Below are positions 32,096 through 43,756 of a stretch of DNA of 64,000 bases, in pieces (the stretch's first letter is position 1; the number at the start of each line of letters is the position of its first letter). Source of the DNA: Hemileia vastatrix. Its lineage: Eukaryota; Basidiomycota; Pucciniomycetes; Pucciniales; Zaghouaniaceae. The position numbers and the translations under genes are program-made. The notes beneath the pieces were generated by a model. It was not told the origin of the DNA. It did not search any database and saw only the letters and a list, made by a program, of their open reading frames with translations. The stretch spans positions 5,357,501-5,421,500 of the forward strand of contig JASXTE010000001.1 in assembly GCA_030280995.1 (NCBI GenBank). The letters are read 5' to 3'.

Positions 32096-35000
32096 TTAAA
32101 ATATATATGAGACACCTGAAGCTTGAGACTTCACTATATATAGCTTATTCCACCTTTCAAAAAACAGCCTTCCTAACTTACCTTTCAAACTCTTATTATA
32201 CACCACCACCATATCACCAGCTCCTAGTGGCTTCCTGAGTATAAGAGCAAATCTATCATCCCAGTTCTTCACTAAAAATTCTTTAATCATCATCATCCTG
32301 TAGTAAGCATTCTCCAACAATACTTCCTTCTTTTCAAAATGAATCATACTAGCACAGAGTGAGTCCTTATTTGAAGAAAATTTATCCCAATCCACTTTCA
32401 GATAAAATTCTACTTCCAAGTCAGCTTATAAAACATCTCTATGAACAATAACTCATTCATAAGGTGGAAATCCAGTTTTCTTCCTAGCTGTGGTCCTATC
32501 TGAAAACAAAATTAAGTGCAGATAACTTTCCACTTCTCTGGACTGGAACAACACATCCTGACCAAAGCATGTTTAATAGCTTAGTGACCCCTCTCTACCA
32601 TTTCTAATTCTTCAGAGTAATAAGGAATAAGAAACCTCACATTTGATTAAACTTCTGAGACACTTTTCTTGAGCTCTGAAGCACTATAAACAGTTAAAAA
32701 CTTCATAAGCCCATAACTATACACCCAATATACCTTTGAGAGCCTTTCTGAATTTTTATAATTTAAATTAACTAGAGGAAATTTTGAGACCCATTCAGAA
32801 AAATCATCCCTGTTTAAAATTGAGTACTTGTACCTGCATTCCCTTATGTCTAACACATCCAAACTAAGATTTCCAAAGATATGACTCTCCCAAGTAGTAT
32901 GCTCAGGCTCTTTGGTATTGAGGTAAATTCTCCTCTAATACTCCAAAAGAGAGTGAACCCAAGACTTAACATTCACCTTCATACTAGGCCACTAAGATCT
33001 GTCAATTACTCTCCTATACATTTCTGCATTTCCATAGTGTCATAAATCCTTTTGAAGAGATTTAATCACTTATTCTTGACCCTTCAATTGATTAAAAACA
33101 ACCTGGGGGTCTGCCTTTATTTATTTGGTAAATATTTTTGCAGATAAATAAGAATCTGGGGACTTCCTCTTTATAGTAGCTCATTCATATTTATTAAAAA
33201 ACTCTTTTATCTTCAGAGTCAACAGTTATTCAAGTAAAAAATAATAAAACCCAGATTGACTCCAAATTACATCTTTTAAAGCTTCCGAAATCACTTCTAC
33301 AGGGACTTCTCTGTCACTTGGATAATTGGATATAGAGTTAGAAACTAAATGCTGAGAATTACCTTGCTGTGTAAAATATTAATACTCCAATCCTGACAAG
33401 CTGGAAAAGAAACAGGTTCCCCAATTCTCTCATGAGTATGGCACATGGTATAGTTTTTACATGAACTAGAGGTGCAAAATTGGGAAGACTCACATTTTAG
33501 CCCATTTTCCACCAGTCCAAAAAATTTCCTATAATCTAGTTTTCCCACAAAAAAACTACAATAAACCAATCTACTATAATCCCAAACAACTTCAAAATTT
33601 TGAAAATTTATGAATTCCCCCTTGTATTCAACACTTTCTAGTTCAACCTCATCTTGAAGGTCTTCATCTGGAAAATATTTAGCTGCCTTCACACTTTCAC
33701 CAATTTCAGGCAAATCTTCATCAATAGCTAGTCTCCTTGATACTCCATCTTGATTATTGAATAATTCTTCAATATTATGCATTAAATCAAAAGAGAAATG
33801 TTTAATAAAAAAATTTCACCTAGTCATTGTGGAACCTTGAAGAATAGGAGTATTGATAATCAAAATTAAAGACTTATAATCTGTTTGAAGCTTTAAATTC
33901 TTACCCCAAAGAAACATTTGAAGTTTCTTCAAAATCTTTTCCACACCTCACAACACTTACTTAGTTATAAAATACCCATATTTCACCTCTTAAAGATAGA
34001 ATAACCATGCAATATGGGGGGAAGAGTTGCTAGCAAGTTAAAAAACTTGCACACAAATTTACCACCGATTGAACACACATTGAGCTATTGATAAAAGAAC
34101 CATTCAATCAGGAATGAAAACCACTCAGCAGAACAGTTTTAGGTGGTTTTTCAAGTAGAGTTAAGTATGAGTTCAGTTTGTTGACTTGCTAGCAAGTACA
34201 GCCCCTATATTTCTTAGTGAATACTTGTACTGAACTGGCTAAACATACTTAGCAACATATCTTGAGACAAAAATTCTCAAGAAAAAATATAGCTTGAATT
34301 AACAGCCAAATAAATCTTTCCTTCCTTAGGGCCATAACCCAGCTTTTTAAAAACAATATCTTTTCCAAAAACATGATTGGCCTTAACAAAATCCTCTTAA
34401 AATCCTCAACAAAACCTCAATCAGCATCTTTTCTTGTCAATTTTCTGAGAGGTCCTTCCAATGTAGAAAAATTCTTGATGAACATATAGAGATAAGAAAA
34501 AAAATCCAGAAAATCTCTCACTTCAGTAGTATCTCTGGTATTTGCTATGACTTAATCTTTTTAAATTTCTTCTTTGACATGATTTGAAGTTATTCAAACA
34601 CTACATGACCAAATATATTGAGTTCTGTGATACAAAAAAGAATTGAAGCAGAAAAAATAATATCAGATTCTTCAATCCTGAAAAATTTTCTCTCCAAAAC
34701 CACTGCATACTCCCAAATATACCTCCTAATACCTGTATTATCCTTCAAAACTTCCTCACCATTATATTTAACTTATCTTTTAAATCAAACATCATCATTG
34801 AAATACCAGAACACTGAGGGATCTCATTCTGAAAAGTACATTCAGTCTGAGCTTGATAAGCCACAAAAGAATCGGTTGCACTTTGAAGAATTCTAGTAAG
34901 CTGAAATTAATATAATAGAATTCCAAAGGTTTTCAATGGGCTTGAATCTAGATGAAGCTCCTTTTTGTCATATCCACCCATGATATTACTCAAACCATAA

Positions 35001-35290
35001 CACAATCTTCTAGAAAAACTGCAAAAAAATCTTCAGAACTTAGTGGCATACCAGCATCCCTGATAGTAAACTTATTCAACTCTCTGAGATCACCAAAAAA
35101 TTTGAGCTTTCTTTTCTCCTTCTTGAAGCAAAAGACTAGGCTAGAATATATAGAGCTTTACTATTCATGAAGACCTTTTCTGATTTGCTCTCTGATTATT
35201 TCATCAAAATAATGCTTTATTGATTCCAGATTTTGAATTGATTTAAGCTCTTAAAGTTTATGACAGGAAGCTAAAATTCAGTAAGGTTCA
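32096..35290 (-). pseudogene. Gypsy-2 pol: reverse transcriptase, RNase H region, integrase
   Basis: Minus-strand frames in order: RT fingers YSSLVFCFKKEKRKLKFFGD and LRELNKFTIRDAGMPLSSED near 35165-35030; NTGIRRYIWEYAVVLERKFF near 34740; a linker to RNase H, LEGPLRKLTRKDADWGF, near 34440; an unusual acidic region (33782-33345); an integrase piece RDDFSEWVSKFPLVNL (32862-32647); and a C-terminal ALILRKPLGAGDMVVVYN (32419-32096). Stops and shifts separate all of them. MITE Ma3 sits inside. Compared with Gypsy-1 this copy keeps the downstream half of pol. Confidence 0.85.
34003..34219. mobile_element. MITE Ma3 inside Gypsy-2 pol
   Basis: Flanked by AAT (34000-34002, 34220-34222). The left terminus carries CATGCAATATGGGGGG and a damaged palindrome (TTGCTAGCAAGT). 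The right terminus has GACTTGCTAGCAAGT and CCCCTATATT. The interior matches Ma2 in the same orientation. Confidence 0.85.
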
Positions 35291-37085
35291 CAATAAGAGT
35301 TCTTTGAGAAATCCCTTTTGACTTCAACAAATGAGGTGTATTTTTCCCTGAGAACCATTACATGTAGAAAATACTTTTCCACCACTTCAGACAAGCAGTC
35401 GTCAGGGCCAAAATTAGCAACACCTAACCTATCTGAAGTGATTCTTTCAGTCTCAAAAAATAAAAGAAGATTATTGAATACAGGAGAGACATATGGATCT
35501 ATTTATAAAACTGTTCTTCTCAAAGGTGGATTTAAACCTAAAGTTAAGGGCTCATTAATAGGCTTAATCTTCCATGCTACATTCTTATATCTTGTAGCAT
35601 TGATGTCCAGACCTTCAGTCTTGAAATTATTTTATTCTTCTTTGAAAAAAAAACCAAGAGCTTTGCTACTTCTCACATTTGTGAACTAGGTATTTCTTTT
35701 GAAAGGAACAGAAGAAATATTAGGCGCGGAAAATTAGGAAGACTCACTTTTTAGCCCAGTTTTCACTTCTTCATATCTTTTCCATCCAAAATACTTTTTT
35801 CCACCCCCTCTGTCATTGACTTTTAAATTTTCTTTTTTGGTAGATAAGATTTTTGAAAACTTAAACAAACCACCAGGTCAATAAATATCATCACTAGGAC
35901 CAGAAGATTCATTTAAGAAACCATTAATCTCACCTTCAGAATGGTTCTGATCAACAGAAATCAGAATCCCAGAAGCTAGAGAGTCACTTATTTTATCCTT
36001 ATGATGGAGGGATATCCACAGGGGGTAAAAATGGTGAACTAGATTTCTATTTCAGTTTTGTGACCCTATTCCATTCCTAGGTGTTTTTTTGCAACAAACC
36101 ATTGAATATCACTTTTTGAGCACAACTTATTTTTTTCATTTGGAAGAGGATTAAGGTGGCGTGGTGTGGGTATGCTTGTAAGAGAAGGGATGAGGAGGTG
36201 AAAACTAATTTTTTTCAATGAATCCATGAAGATAAGAGGACATGATCTATGGAGATTACAGTTTCAGAAAAGCAAAATAAATAAGGTGGCGTCAAAAAGG
36301 GTCACTCCATGAGTCAGACCCAGAGTTGTACCCTGAAACCAAAAACTGAACTAGACATCTATTTCAGGGATTTTTCCCCCTTAAATCTCTTTCAAACTAG
36401 TAAAAGGCACTCCAGTGTCACAAATGACATCACTTTACTCACCATCAATGACATAAACTTCACAAAAATTATTTTTTTTCATGATTTTCTTTTGAATATT
36501 GAGAAAAAAAACTGAGATGGAGGACCAGAAACTTGAAAATTTGAAAAGCTGTTTTCATCTTGTTTTTTTATTCTGAGATTTTTTGAATATTATTTTAAAA
36601 TTTCAGTTTAGAATTTTTATGGATGTAAATTTGAGAAACTTAAGAAAAACATCTTTTTGAATCTTTTTGAGAATTATAAATTTTTTTCTTGATTTTTAAA
36701 GAACTAGAAAGACCCCCAGAAGAAAACATAGGCACACAAAATTTCTTATAAGTATGGCACCTGGTAGATTTTTTAAAGATCCTTGAAGTGAAAAAATTTT
36801 AAGACTTACTTGTTAGCTCATCTGAAACTGCTTCAAAAAATTTTCACTCAATTACTACTCTATCTAGCTTGATTCTTGAACTTAAATCAAACTGAGCTGT
36901 TAAACCTAAAAGAAAACAGAAACCAGACCAAAAAGATGAAAAAAATTCTCACTTGAAAGAAATATCTCCTATAAACAGCCAGGAGAACACTTGGAATATC
37001 TCTAAGTGATTTGAACTACCACAATTCATGACCTCAACTCCTATGGGAGATGTTATAGCATTAGGGCAGTCATACTTAATATTGT
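35291..37085 (-). pseudogene. Gypsy-2 region upstream of RT
   Basis: Homologous by eye to 20200-21110 of Gypsy-1. The stretch near 37000-37080 corresponds to 21040-21130 ('gggagatgttatagcattagggcag' against 'gggagaggttgtagcactagggtga'), and 35690-35760 and 36740-36810 correspond to the duplicated flank seen in Gypsy-1. No frame is open. Protease and gag are not present to its right; the homology stops at about 37085. Confidence 0.6.
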
Positions 37086-38170
37086 ATTAAACATATTACC
37101 AGAATTTCAAATTTATGCTTTTTGTAAAACTCATATAAATTGAATATTTTCTAGTTCCACCTTTTGATATTTAGAAGTTGGGCAATATTATTTTTATTTA
37201 AGCGAAGTATAATTTAATATTCACTTTCAAAGTGGTATTCGGTATGTAAATGTAAATTGAAAATTCATGTATAAAATAGGGGGTGTCAGTTCTTGCAAAT
37301 CCGCACTTAACTTAAGTGCGGATTTCAAACCAAATCAGCACTTACAAATCAGCACTTAAATTTTGCAAAAAAGTCACTTATTTCAAAAAAGGGTGTCAGT
37401 TATAACCTCAAATCAGCACTTTTTTCCCGTTTTTTTTCACAACCACATTTGGCCACTAAACATCCCTTCCTTTCTTACCCCATCCCTGTCACATGTGACA
37501 CACTGACCTTCCTCGCTACCTACCCATCAATCCTCGGCACACACCCCTTCCTGTCATTTTCAATATTTTTACCAGGCATGTTTACATTCTTTTTACTTAT
37601 TTCTTCTACTTCTTAATCTTTTTTCTATGGGTGTCAGTTCTGACCTCAAATCAGCACTTTTTTCGTGATTTTTTTTTCAAAACCACATGTTAGCCACATC
37701 ATCCCTTTCTTTACCATACCATTTTGTACTCTCCAAATGTCCTCTTTGTGTACTTCATTCACTTGGGTTGGTATTTTGGTTTGTTGCATATTCATTTTTG
37801 TTGGAATTTACGGTGAATTTTTTTTTTTTGGATGGCTCATTGGTTTTCTTTCACCAGCTCAACATGAAATCGCATATTTTCTGAAATCGCATATTTTGTC
37901 AGTGATTTTTTTTTTCATTCATCCCTCATATCCTTTTCCTATTCTCCTCCAACATCCCTCAAACAATTTGGTTTCATTCATTTTGTCATCTCATCTCTCC
38001 AGGTAAGTCACTTTATTCTTTTTTTTTTGATTTTTTGATTACTAATTATAATTTTTTTTTGTTTTTTTCTGTTTATTTTATTTTTTTTATCTAAATTTTT
38101 TTTGTAAGTGGTTATTTTGGATTTAAATGTTATAATTAACCTTTTTTTATCTCCCTCTTTACTTTCTTTA

Positions 38171-39057
38171 AAGATGAAGATTTTTGCTTATGGGACACTC
38201 TACCTTCCTTTAACTCTTTTCTTGCTCTTCAACTCAAAAAGCACTGTAATAAAGCATTTGAAAAAAATCATGAACTTGCAACCAAAGTTGGAATACCGAA
38301 TTGGTGTGACTCCAAATGGGAAGATATCAGCCACGAATATCTTTTATTTTCTAATGTTATTATCACTTATTCTGGATTTCACAATAAAATTCACACTGAT
38401 ACCAAGGACACCAATTTTCTTACTTTTGGTATATTCTCATATATCAAACCGATTACTGGCCAACCAATACCATCTCCAGCTAAAATCAAATGACATGGTT
38501 TATATTTTCCAGACCACCGGTGCATCATTGATTTTGGTTTGGGAAATGGTATCATCGAAACTATTTGGAATTCTTCTAAGGATAATCATCAAACGACCAA
38601 AGCTCTTCCTGGTTTGGAATCCTGTCAAGATTTAACACATTTTGGTTGCTCATTTCAAATCAGTCATAAGTTCATTCAAAGAATCAATAAGGTAATGAAA
38701 GAAGGTAAAGTTAATCGATTTAAAAAAACTTTATTTAGATCCAAAAAGTATGGGGATTAGAGTTGTCATCGAAAATTTTATATTTTTTCGTAAATTTTTA
38801 ATAAATATTTTTTATGTATCAATTTCCTCAACTAAAGTAATGGGCCCACGACCTTGTGTTGTATAAATGGTAATCATGATAACATTTATTTGTTTCATGG
38901 GGTTCCTCTAGCCTATACCTGTGGAAAGTCCCAAACTTTTGTTTCTAGATTTGATCTGCATTTTGGCTTAAGGGATTGTCATTACTTTAAACTAGGGAAA
39001 TCGATATATATTAGATATTTATTTAATAATTTACGTAATTATATTAAATTTAGATGA
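38171..39057 (+). pseudogene. TET/JBP-like dioxygenase pseudogene of H2
   Basis: The frame from 38171 reads LWDTLPSFNSFLALQLKKH, then WCDSKWEDISHEYLLFSN, with the iron motif IHTDTKD, IPSPAKIK followed by a TGA, DFGLGNGIIETIWNSS, NHQTTKALP and THFGCSFQIS. It ends at a TAG near 38760. The C-terminal exon is 38854-39057. Only the central TGA breaks this copy, so it is the best-preserved version of the main exon. The upstream exons are lost with the 820-bp deletion. H1 has the same TGA; H3 has a glycine codon there. Confidence 0.75.
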
Positions 39058-39236
39058 CTTCCACCACTTACTTCAATAAAATGCAGGGGGGGGGTATTGC
39101 CAAATTTTCAAATCTGACATGTGAAATTGATGACTTAGAAAAATTTTGGTGATATCAACCCCTTGCTTCAATGAAATGCAGGGGAAAGTATTGCCAATTT
39201 TTTAAAACAGATATAGAATTTTTTGACTTGTAAATA

Positions 39237-39895
39237 TTTTTGTGAAAATTTTTGACGAGAATGTGAAAGTAATTGTTTCCACCTTGAGCAGGTTTCTGGC
39301 TCAAAGGAATAGCAGTACCATCAACAAAACCAATACATCCTGGGAAGCCCTCTGCTTGCATAACCTGAGATGATTCAAGTCGCTCTTCTTTTGTTGGCCA
39401 GGTGAGAAGTTGAGATTACAAGGAGTTGATGGCAGTGACACATTGTTTGGTATAAGTGTTAATTGAACCATACCCTAAATCAAAGACATTTTCTAAATGT
39501 TTCAAAGCGGCTCCATTACCATTTGAACCCAAATGACATAGTGTGATGGCCAATTGAATTGAAGGATGTTGTTGTTCTTTTTGAGAATTATTGTGAAATA
39601 TGGGATGATCCCGAATAAGCTCAAGCAATTTAAGGAAACATTCCTGAGAAGTCCTGAACAGCTCTCTGAAACTGGGTGTAGATAGTTTAAGAAGTGTTTG
39701 GATGGTGTACATGGGGGTATGAAGTACTTGAGGCTTTCTGGGAAGAAGGTAACGTTTCGTGGCCATTTTTGATAAAAAGACAAAATCTTCCTCTAGATCA
39801 GAATCAGAATCGCAATCAGAGTCCAAGAGCAGTTCAAGAGCCATGAAAGTCATTGCTTTATGTAATTTATCACGATTTGAAAGTGAGGAAGGCAT
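39237..39895 (-). pseudogene. PIF/Harbinger (DDE_Tnp_4) transposase, truncated, H2
   Basis: ATG at 39895-39893. The frame is the same as in H1 (MPSSLSNRDKLHKAM, LLDSDCDSDSDLEED, then QHPSIQLAITLCHLGSNGNG), stopping at the same TAA (39416-39418). It resumes with GFPGCIGFVDGTAIPLSQKP (first catalytic Asp) and is cut by the polyadenylation region. The N-terminal part is likely helical and DNA-binding. No catalytic activity can remain. Confidence 0.88.
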
Positions 39896-40849
39896 AACTC
39901 TTATATGATATGATATGAAGATGTAAGTGATGTACGATGTTTTGAGTTATGAAGTGTTATGCTGCGGAGTGCTGCGTATGAATGGGATGATGCTGACAAA
40001 TCAGTGAAATGGGAATTGATGGTGAAATCAGCACTTTTGGTTGAGAAAGTGCAGATTTGAATGAAATAAGTGACTTATTTCATTTTGAAATCCACCAGTA
40101 TTGGGGCTAGTGTGTTTTGGAAATCCGCACTTATTTAAGTGCGGATTTGGTCAAATTTAAGTGCGGATTTGCCAGAACTGACACCCCCTAATGAAAATGT
40201 TTTTAAATATGTATCCAAAAAAATGAATATCCATATGAAATTTTTCCAATAAATATGCATATTCAAATGATTATTGCATATTTGTATTTAATATCATAAT
40301 GGATATGCATATAAATAATCAAATCCCACATGAATACTCAAATTCATATTGAATAAAAATAAACAAATTTTTATTCAGTATTATTTTATTTCATGTTATA
40401 TTACAAAATTTAGCTTGATTTATTTTATTTTATAATTTATAACTATACTCATTTTATTTTTTTATTAGGGGGTATCAATTTTGACCAATCCGCAATTAAA
40501 TTAATAGCAGATAAAAATCAATATACCTCAATTATCTTTTACCATTGTTTTTGCTAATAATTGGGTTATTAGACCTTTTACATGTCAATGTTCACCTCTA
40601 TCTGACATTTTTATACTCAATTTTTCATAACCACATCTTGGACAAATTTCTGTATGTGCCAGCATCCCTACCTTGCTATGCACTTGCATCCTGTCTATTC
40701 ATTCTATCCATTTAGAACCCCTCCACATCTCATCTGTTTGTTTCTTCTTCTTTTCATCTTCAAATATTTTAACATGCCTTTTTTTCATAGATCTTCTTAA
40801 AGGTAGCCTTCCCCCAGTTGTTCTTCAAATCCCATTACTCCCTCTTTTT

Positions 40850-41162
40850 CCCACTCATCTGAAAAACCAAAGACAATTCAGCTAAAAAAAATGATCATCT
40901 CATACTTATCAACTGGTTGAAAATTAAAACTAATTATGATTCTGGTCTTGGTACTGAGAATGCAACTAAAGTAGGATAGCCCAATGCGACAGAATTCAAT
41001 GGATATCTTCTAATATCAAATGAATTAAGAAATAAGACAAAGGGAAGAATTTATCTTTTGCCTAAACACATTTCTGAACACTTCAAGCACTATCAATCCA
41101 AATACAAGAAGGCTAAAACTCTTTCATCTTCCACTGGTTTTGGTATAAAATTGAATTGTTAA
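40850..41162 (+). pseudogene. Myb/SANT-like DNA-binding protein of X
   Basis: The frame reads HLILINWLKIKTNYDSGLG, then NATKVG, a TAG where H3 has Arg, FNGYLLISNELRNKTKGRIY, and HFKHYQSKYKKAKTLSSSTG, ending at TAA 41160-41162. Compared with Y, two bases are missing near 40890, so the start is frame-shifted. The helix-rich layout (LKKDD..L, GR/W, K..M..RF..YQ.KYKKAK) fits the Myb/SANT-like partner proteins of Harbinger elements, which bind subterminal DNA and recruit the transposase. This is inference from layout. Confidence 0.6.
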
Positions 41163-41739
41163 TGAAAGTGTTTGATGACTAGTGTTTTATATTTTGTACA
41201 TATTTCATTCAAAATTTTTTAGAAAGTTTTCTTGCTACAATGCATTAGATCTAATAAGTCTGTTGAAGAAATCAACCACTTAATGAAAATGTTTGATGAC
41301 TAGTTTTTTTCTTTTGTGGCTCATATTACATTCCAAATTTTTTAAAGTCAAAAATTTTACTCATCTTATTTGAAAATTTGGCAATATCTCCCCCTCTGAA
41401 ATTTACTCTGGGAGGGGGTAAAGATTACAAATTTCTCAATTTATTTCATAAATAATTAGGTAAATAAATTTAAAAAGATAATCTACCAAGTAAAGGAATC
41501 CCAAATACTATCTGCCAATAACTTCATAAGCAAAGTCAAATAAAACATATGACAAGAATGGTATTATGAACAAATTCATAGAATATAATTGAGTGAAAAC
41601 CTTTATAAAGCACAAGGGCTTGATGTTACAATACTTAAATTGATTGATTATCTTTAATAACTGATAAAATTAAAACTTAAGAAAAAAAACAAAAATTTAA
41701 AAATACTTTAATTACCGTATTTAGAGCCCCTCCCTAATG

Positions 41740-42180
41740 TTTTAGTAACCATTCACCCATCATCCCTTACCTTACTTACCTGGTTTATGAAACTTTGATT
41801 GATCTGAAAAGAGCATCCAAAATGAGTCAACTTTTTGGAAAATTCCAATTAAGGAGGTGCCTTAGTAGTTTGATTATATTCTCTTGAAGAATTATAGATT
41901 GCTTCCATAATCCCATTTCTTTGACCAAAGTGAATGATACATTTTTTATTCGGAAAGTATAGTCCATGGCCTTTGATTTTAGATAGGATCAATATAACAG
42001 TAAAGCCAAAAAGTTAGCATATTAGAATTGGTTTTGTCAACATGGCTCTGGCTTTGAAGTCCTCCATAGCTGATGATAAAATTAAAATAAAAGATATAAT
42101 CCTTACTGAGCTCAACCCATTCCATATCTGTCCAATTGGGAAGTCCGGCTTTATTGGCCAGTTTATGATTAGATTGAAAT
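41740..42180 (-). pseudogene. TET/JBP-like dioxygenase fragment of X
   Basis: Minus strand: AGLPNWTDMEWVELSKDYIF, GGLQSQSHVDKTNSN (intact HxD), LTFWLYCYIDPI, then a deletion and frame shift. Traces of the distal His block remain (NQTTKAPP, with Tyr replacing His) and the end CSFQINQSFINQ. It is the same gene as in H1-H3 but clearly diverged. Confidence 0.65.
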
Positions 42181-42782
42181 GCACAAGTATATAATTTTTT
42201 CTAGTGATTGGCCAAGAAATAATTGAGTTGCACTAATATTTGGGAGATAAAAGCCTAGATAATCATCAGATAGGAGTTTCAGAAGCCTTATTCTCAAATT
42301 ATGCAATATAAAAACACAAAATAAATTAAGTGATATTTGGGAAAAAAGGCTCAACTTTAATTGTCAATATCTTAGCAACCAATGAGCCAAATTCAAATCT
42401 GTTTATGGGAAGTGAAATATAGGCTTTAGGAGAGTCTTTACTCAGAGGAAAAAAAATTTGAATAAATCTAACCCTAATTTTTTACATAAGAACATGAAAT
42501 ATAAAAATTAAAATTGGGAGAAAAAGGCTCAGCTTTAACTATCAATATCTCTGCCACCACTGAAGTAAATTCAAATCTGGTTGTGGTAAATGAGAGGAAG
42601 CCTTCAAAAGAATATTCAGTGAAAAGGAAATTATATTTGAATAAACCTAACCCTATTTCTGAGTCTAAATTTCAAAATTTTACAAAAACTTGAAAAGTGG
42701 TATTGGAGATGATAACAAGAGGAGTTTAATAAGTTCACTGTTATCCAGATAAGATTCAAAAATATATTTAAGTATGAAATTT

Positions 42783-43109
42783 TCATAAAAGGAATGAGAT
42801 ATCATATAGACATGAAAAAAAGGAGATGAAACTTACCTTCATTGAAAGGTATGAAAAATAGAGAGAGAAATGATTGATTTTGGCATTTGGGGGAAATTGA
42901 ATATGGATTAAGTAAAATGCATAAAGAATGTGCAATGTATGCGTTTTTAATGACATTGAACCAAACAAAAGTGAAATGGGGGAAAGGGGGAAAGGGGAGA
43001 TAATTACTATGCCAAGGAGGGATGAAGAGTAGGGTGATGGAGATAAAAAAGAAAGTAAAGAGGGAGATAAAAAAAGGTTGATTTTAACATTAAAATCAAA
43101 AATATCCAC
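42783..43109 (-). other. Conserved upstream exon block of the X oxygenase gene
   Basis: Corresponds to H1 3430-3660 and Y 58170-58440, with the same GT..AG-like borders. The frame stays open on this strand for 108 codons, but the peptide is low-complexity and unrecognised. The telomere-like direct repeats of H1 lie in reverse at about 42350-42670. Confidence 0.4.
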
Positions 43110-43639
43110 TTACAAAAAGTATTTAGAAAAAAAATAAAGAAATAAACATAAAAAAACAAAAAAAAATATAATTAGCAGTCACAATATCAAAAAAAATGAA
43201 TAAAATGACTTACCTGGAGAGATGAGATAAGAAAAAAATGAAAGCAAATTGTTTGAGGGATGTTAGAGGAGAGGAGGAAAAGGATATGAGGGATGAATGA
43301 AAAAACAAACAGTGAAAAATTATGCAATTTCAGAAAACATGCAATTTTATGTTGAGCTGGTGAATGAAAACAAATGAGACATCCAAAAAAGAGACATTCA
43401 CCATAAATTCATAATAAAATGAATATCCAAAAAACAAAAACACCTAACCAAGTGAAAAAAGCACAAAAGTTGAACATTTTGAGAGTATAAAATTTTTTTG
43501 AAAGGATTGTGTTTCAAAATGTTGGAGGGTGGTTGGCATAATGACAGAGCATATGCTTGTGGAAAGAATGTTTTGTGATTCAAGGGAGGGGAGAGCTGGT
43601 GCAGGTCTGGTACCCTCTTCTTCATAAAGATCATTTAAA

Positions 43640-43756
43640 AGACATGTAATCTAAAGTGTCTTCCAAACACAAGTCAGAATCAGAGTCAGCAACAAAAGTT
43701 AAAGTGATAGCGATCATAGCTGAGTGAAGTTTCTTCCTAGTAGAGAGGTGCTTCAT
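43640..43756 (-). pseudogene. Transposase N-terminus of X
   Basis: ATG at 43756-43754. MKHLSTRKKLHSAM, then ADSDSDLCLEDTLDYMS align with the first 45 residues of the H1-H3 transposases. The rest is replaced by the sequence leading into the oxygenase leader, so the catalytic domain was deleted before X and Y separated. Confidence 0.65.

Larger units (their letters stand above)
37278..40189. mobile_element. Harbinger-like TET-carrying transposon, copy H2 (2.91 kb)
   Basis: Ends AGGGGGTGTCAGTTCT and its inverse, flanked by AAT (37275-37277, 40190-40192). It is nearly the same as H1 along its length except for one deletion of about 820 bp (H1 3430-4262) and a short duplication near 37870. It shares with H1 the inverted TET segment, the missing SANT gene, the truncated transposase and identical stop codons. 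It is non-autonomous. Confidence 0.93.
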
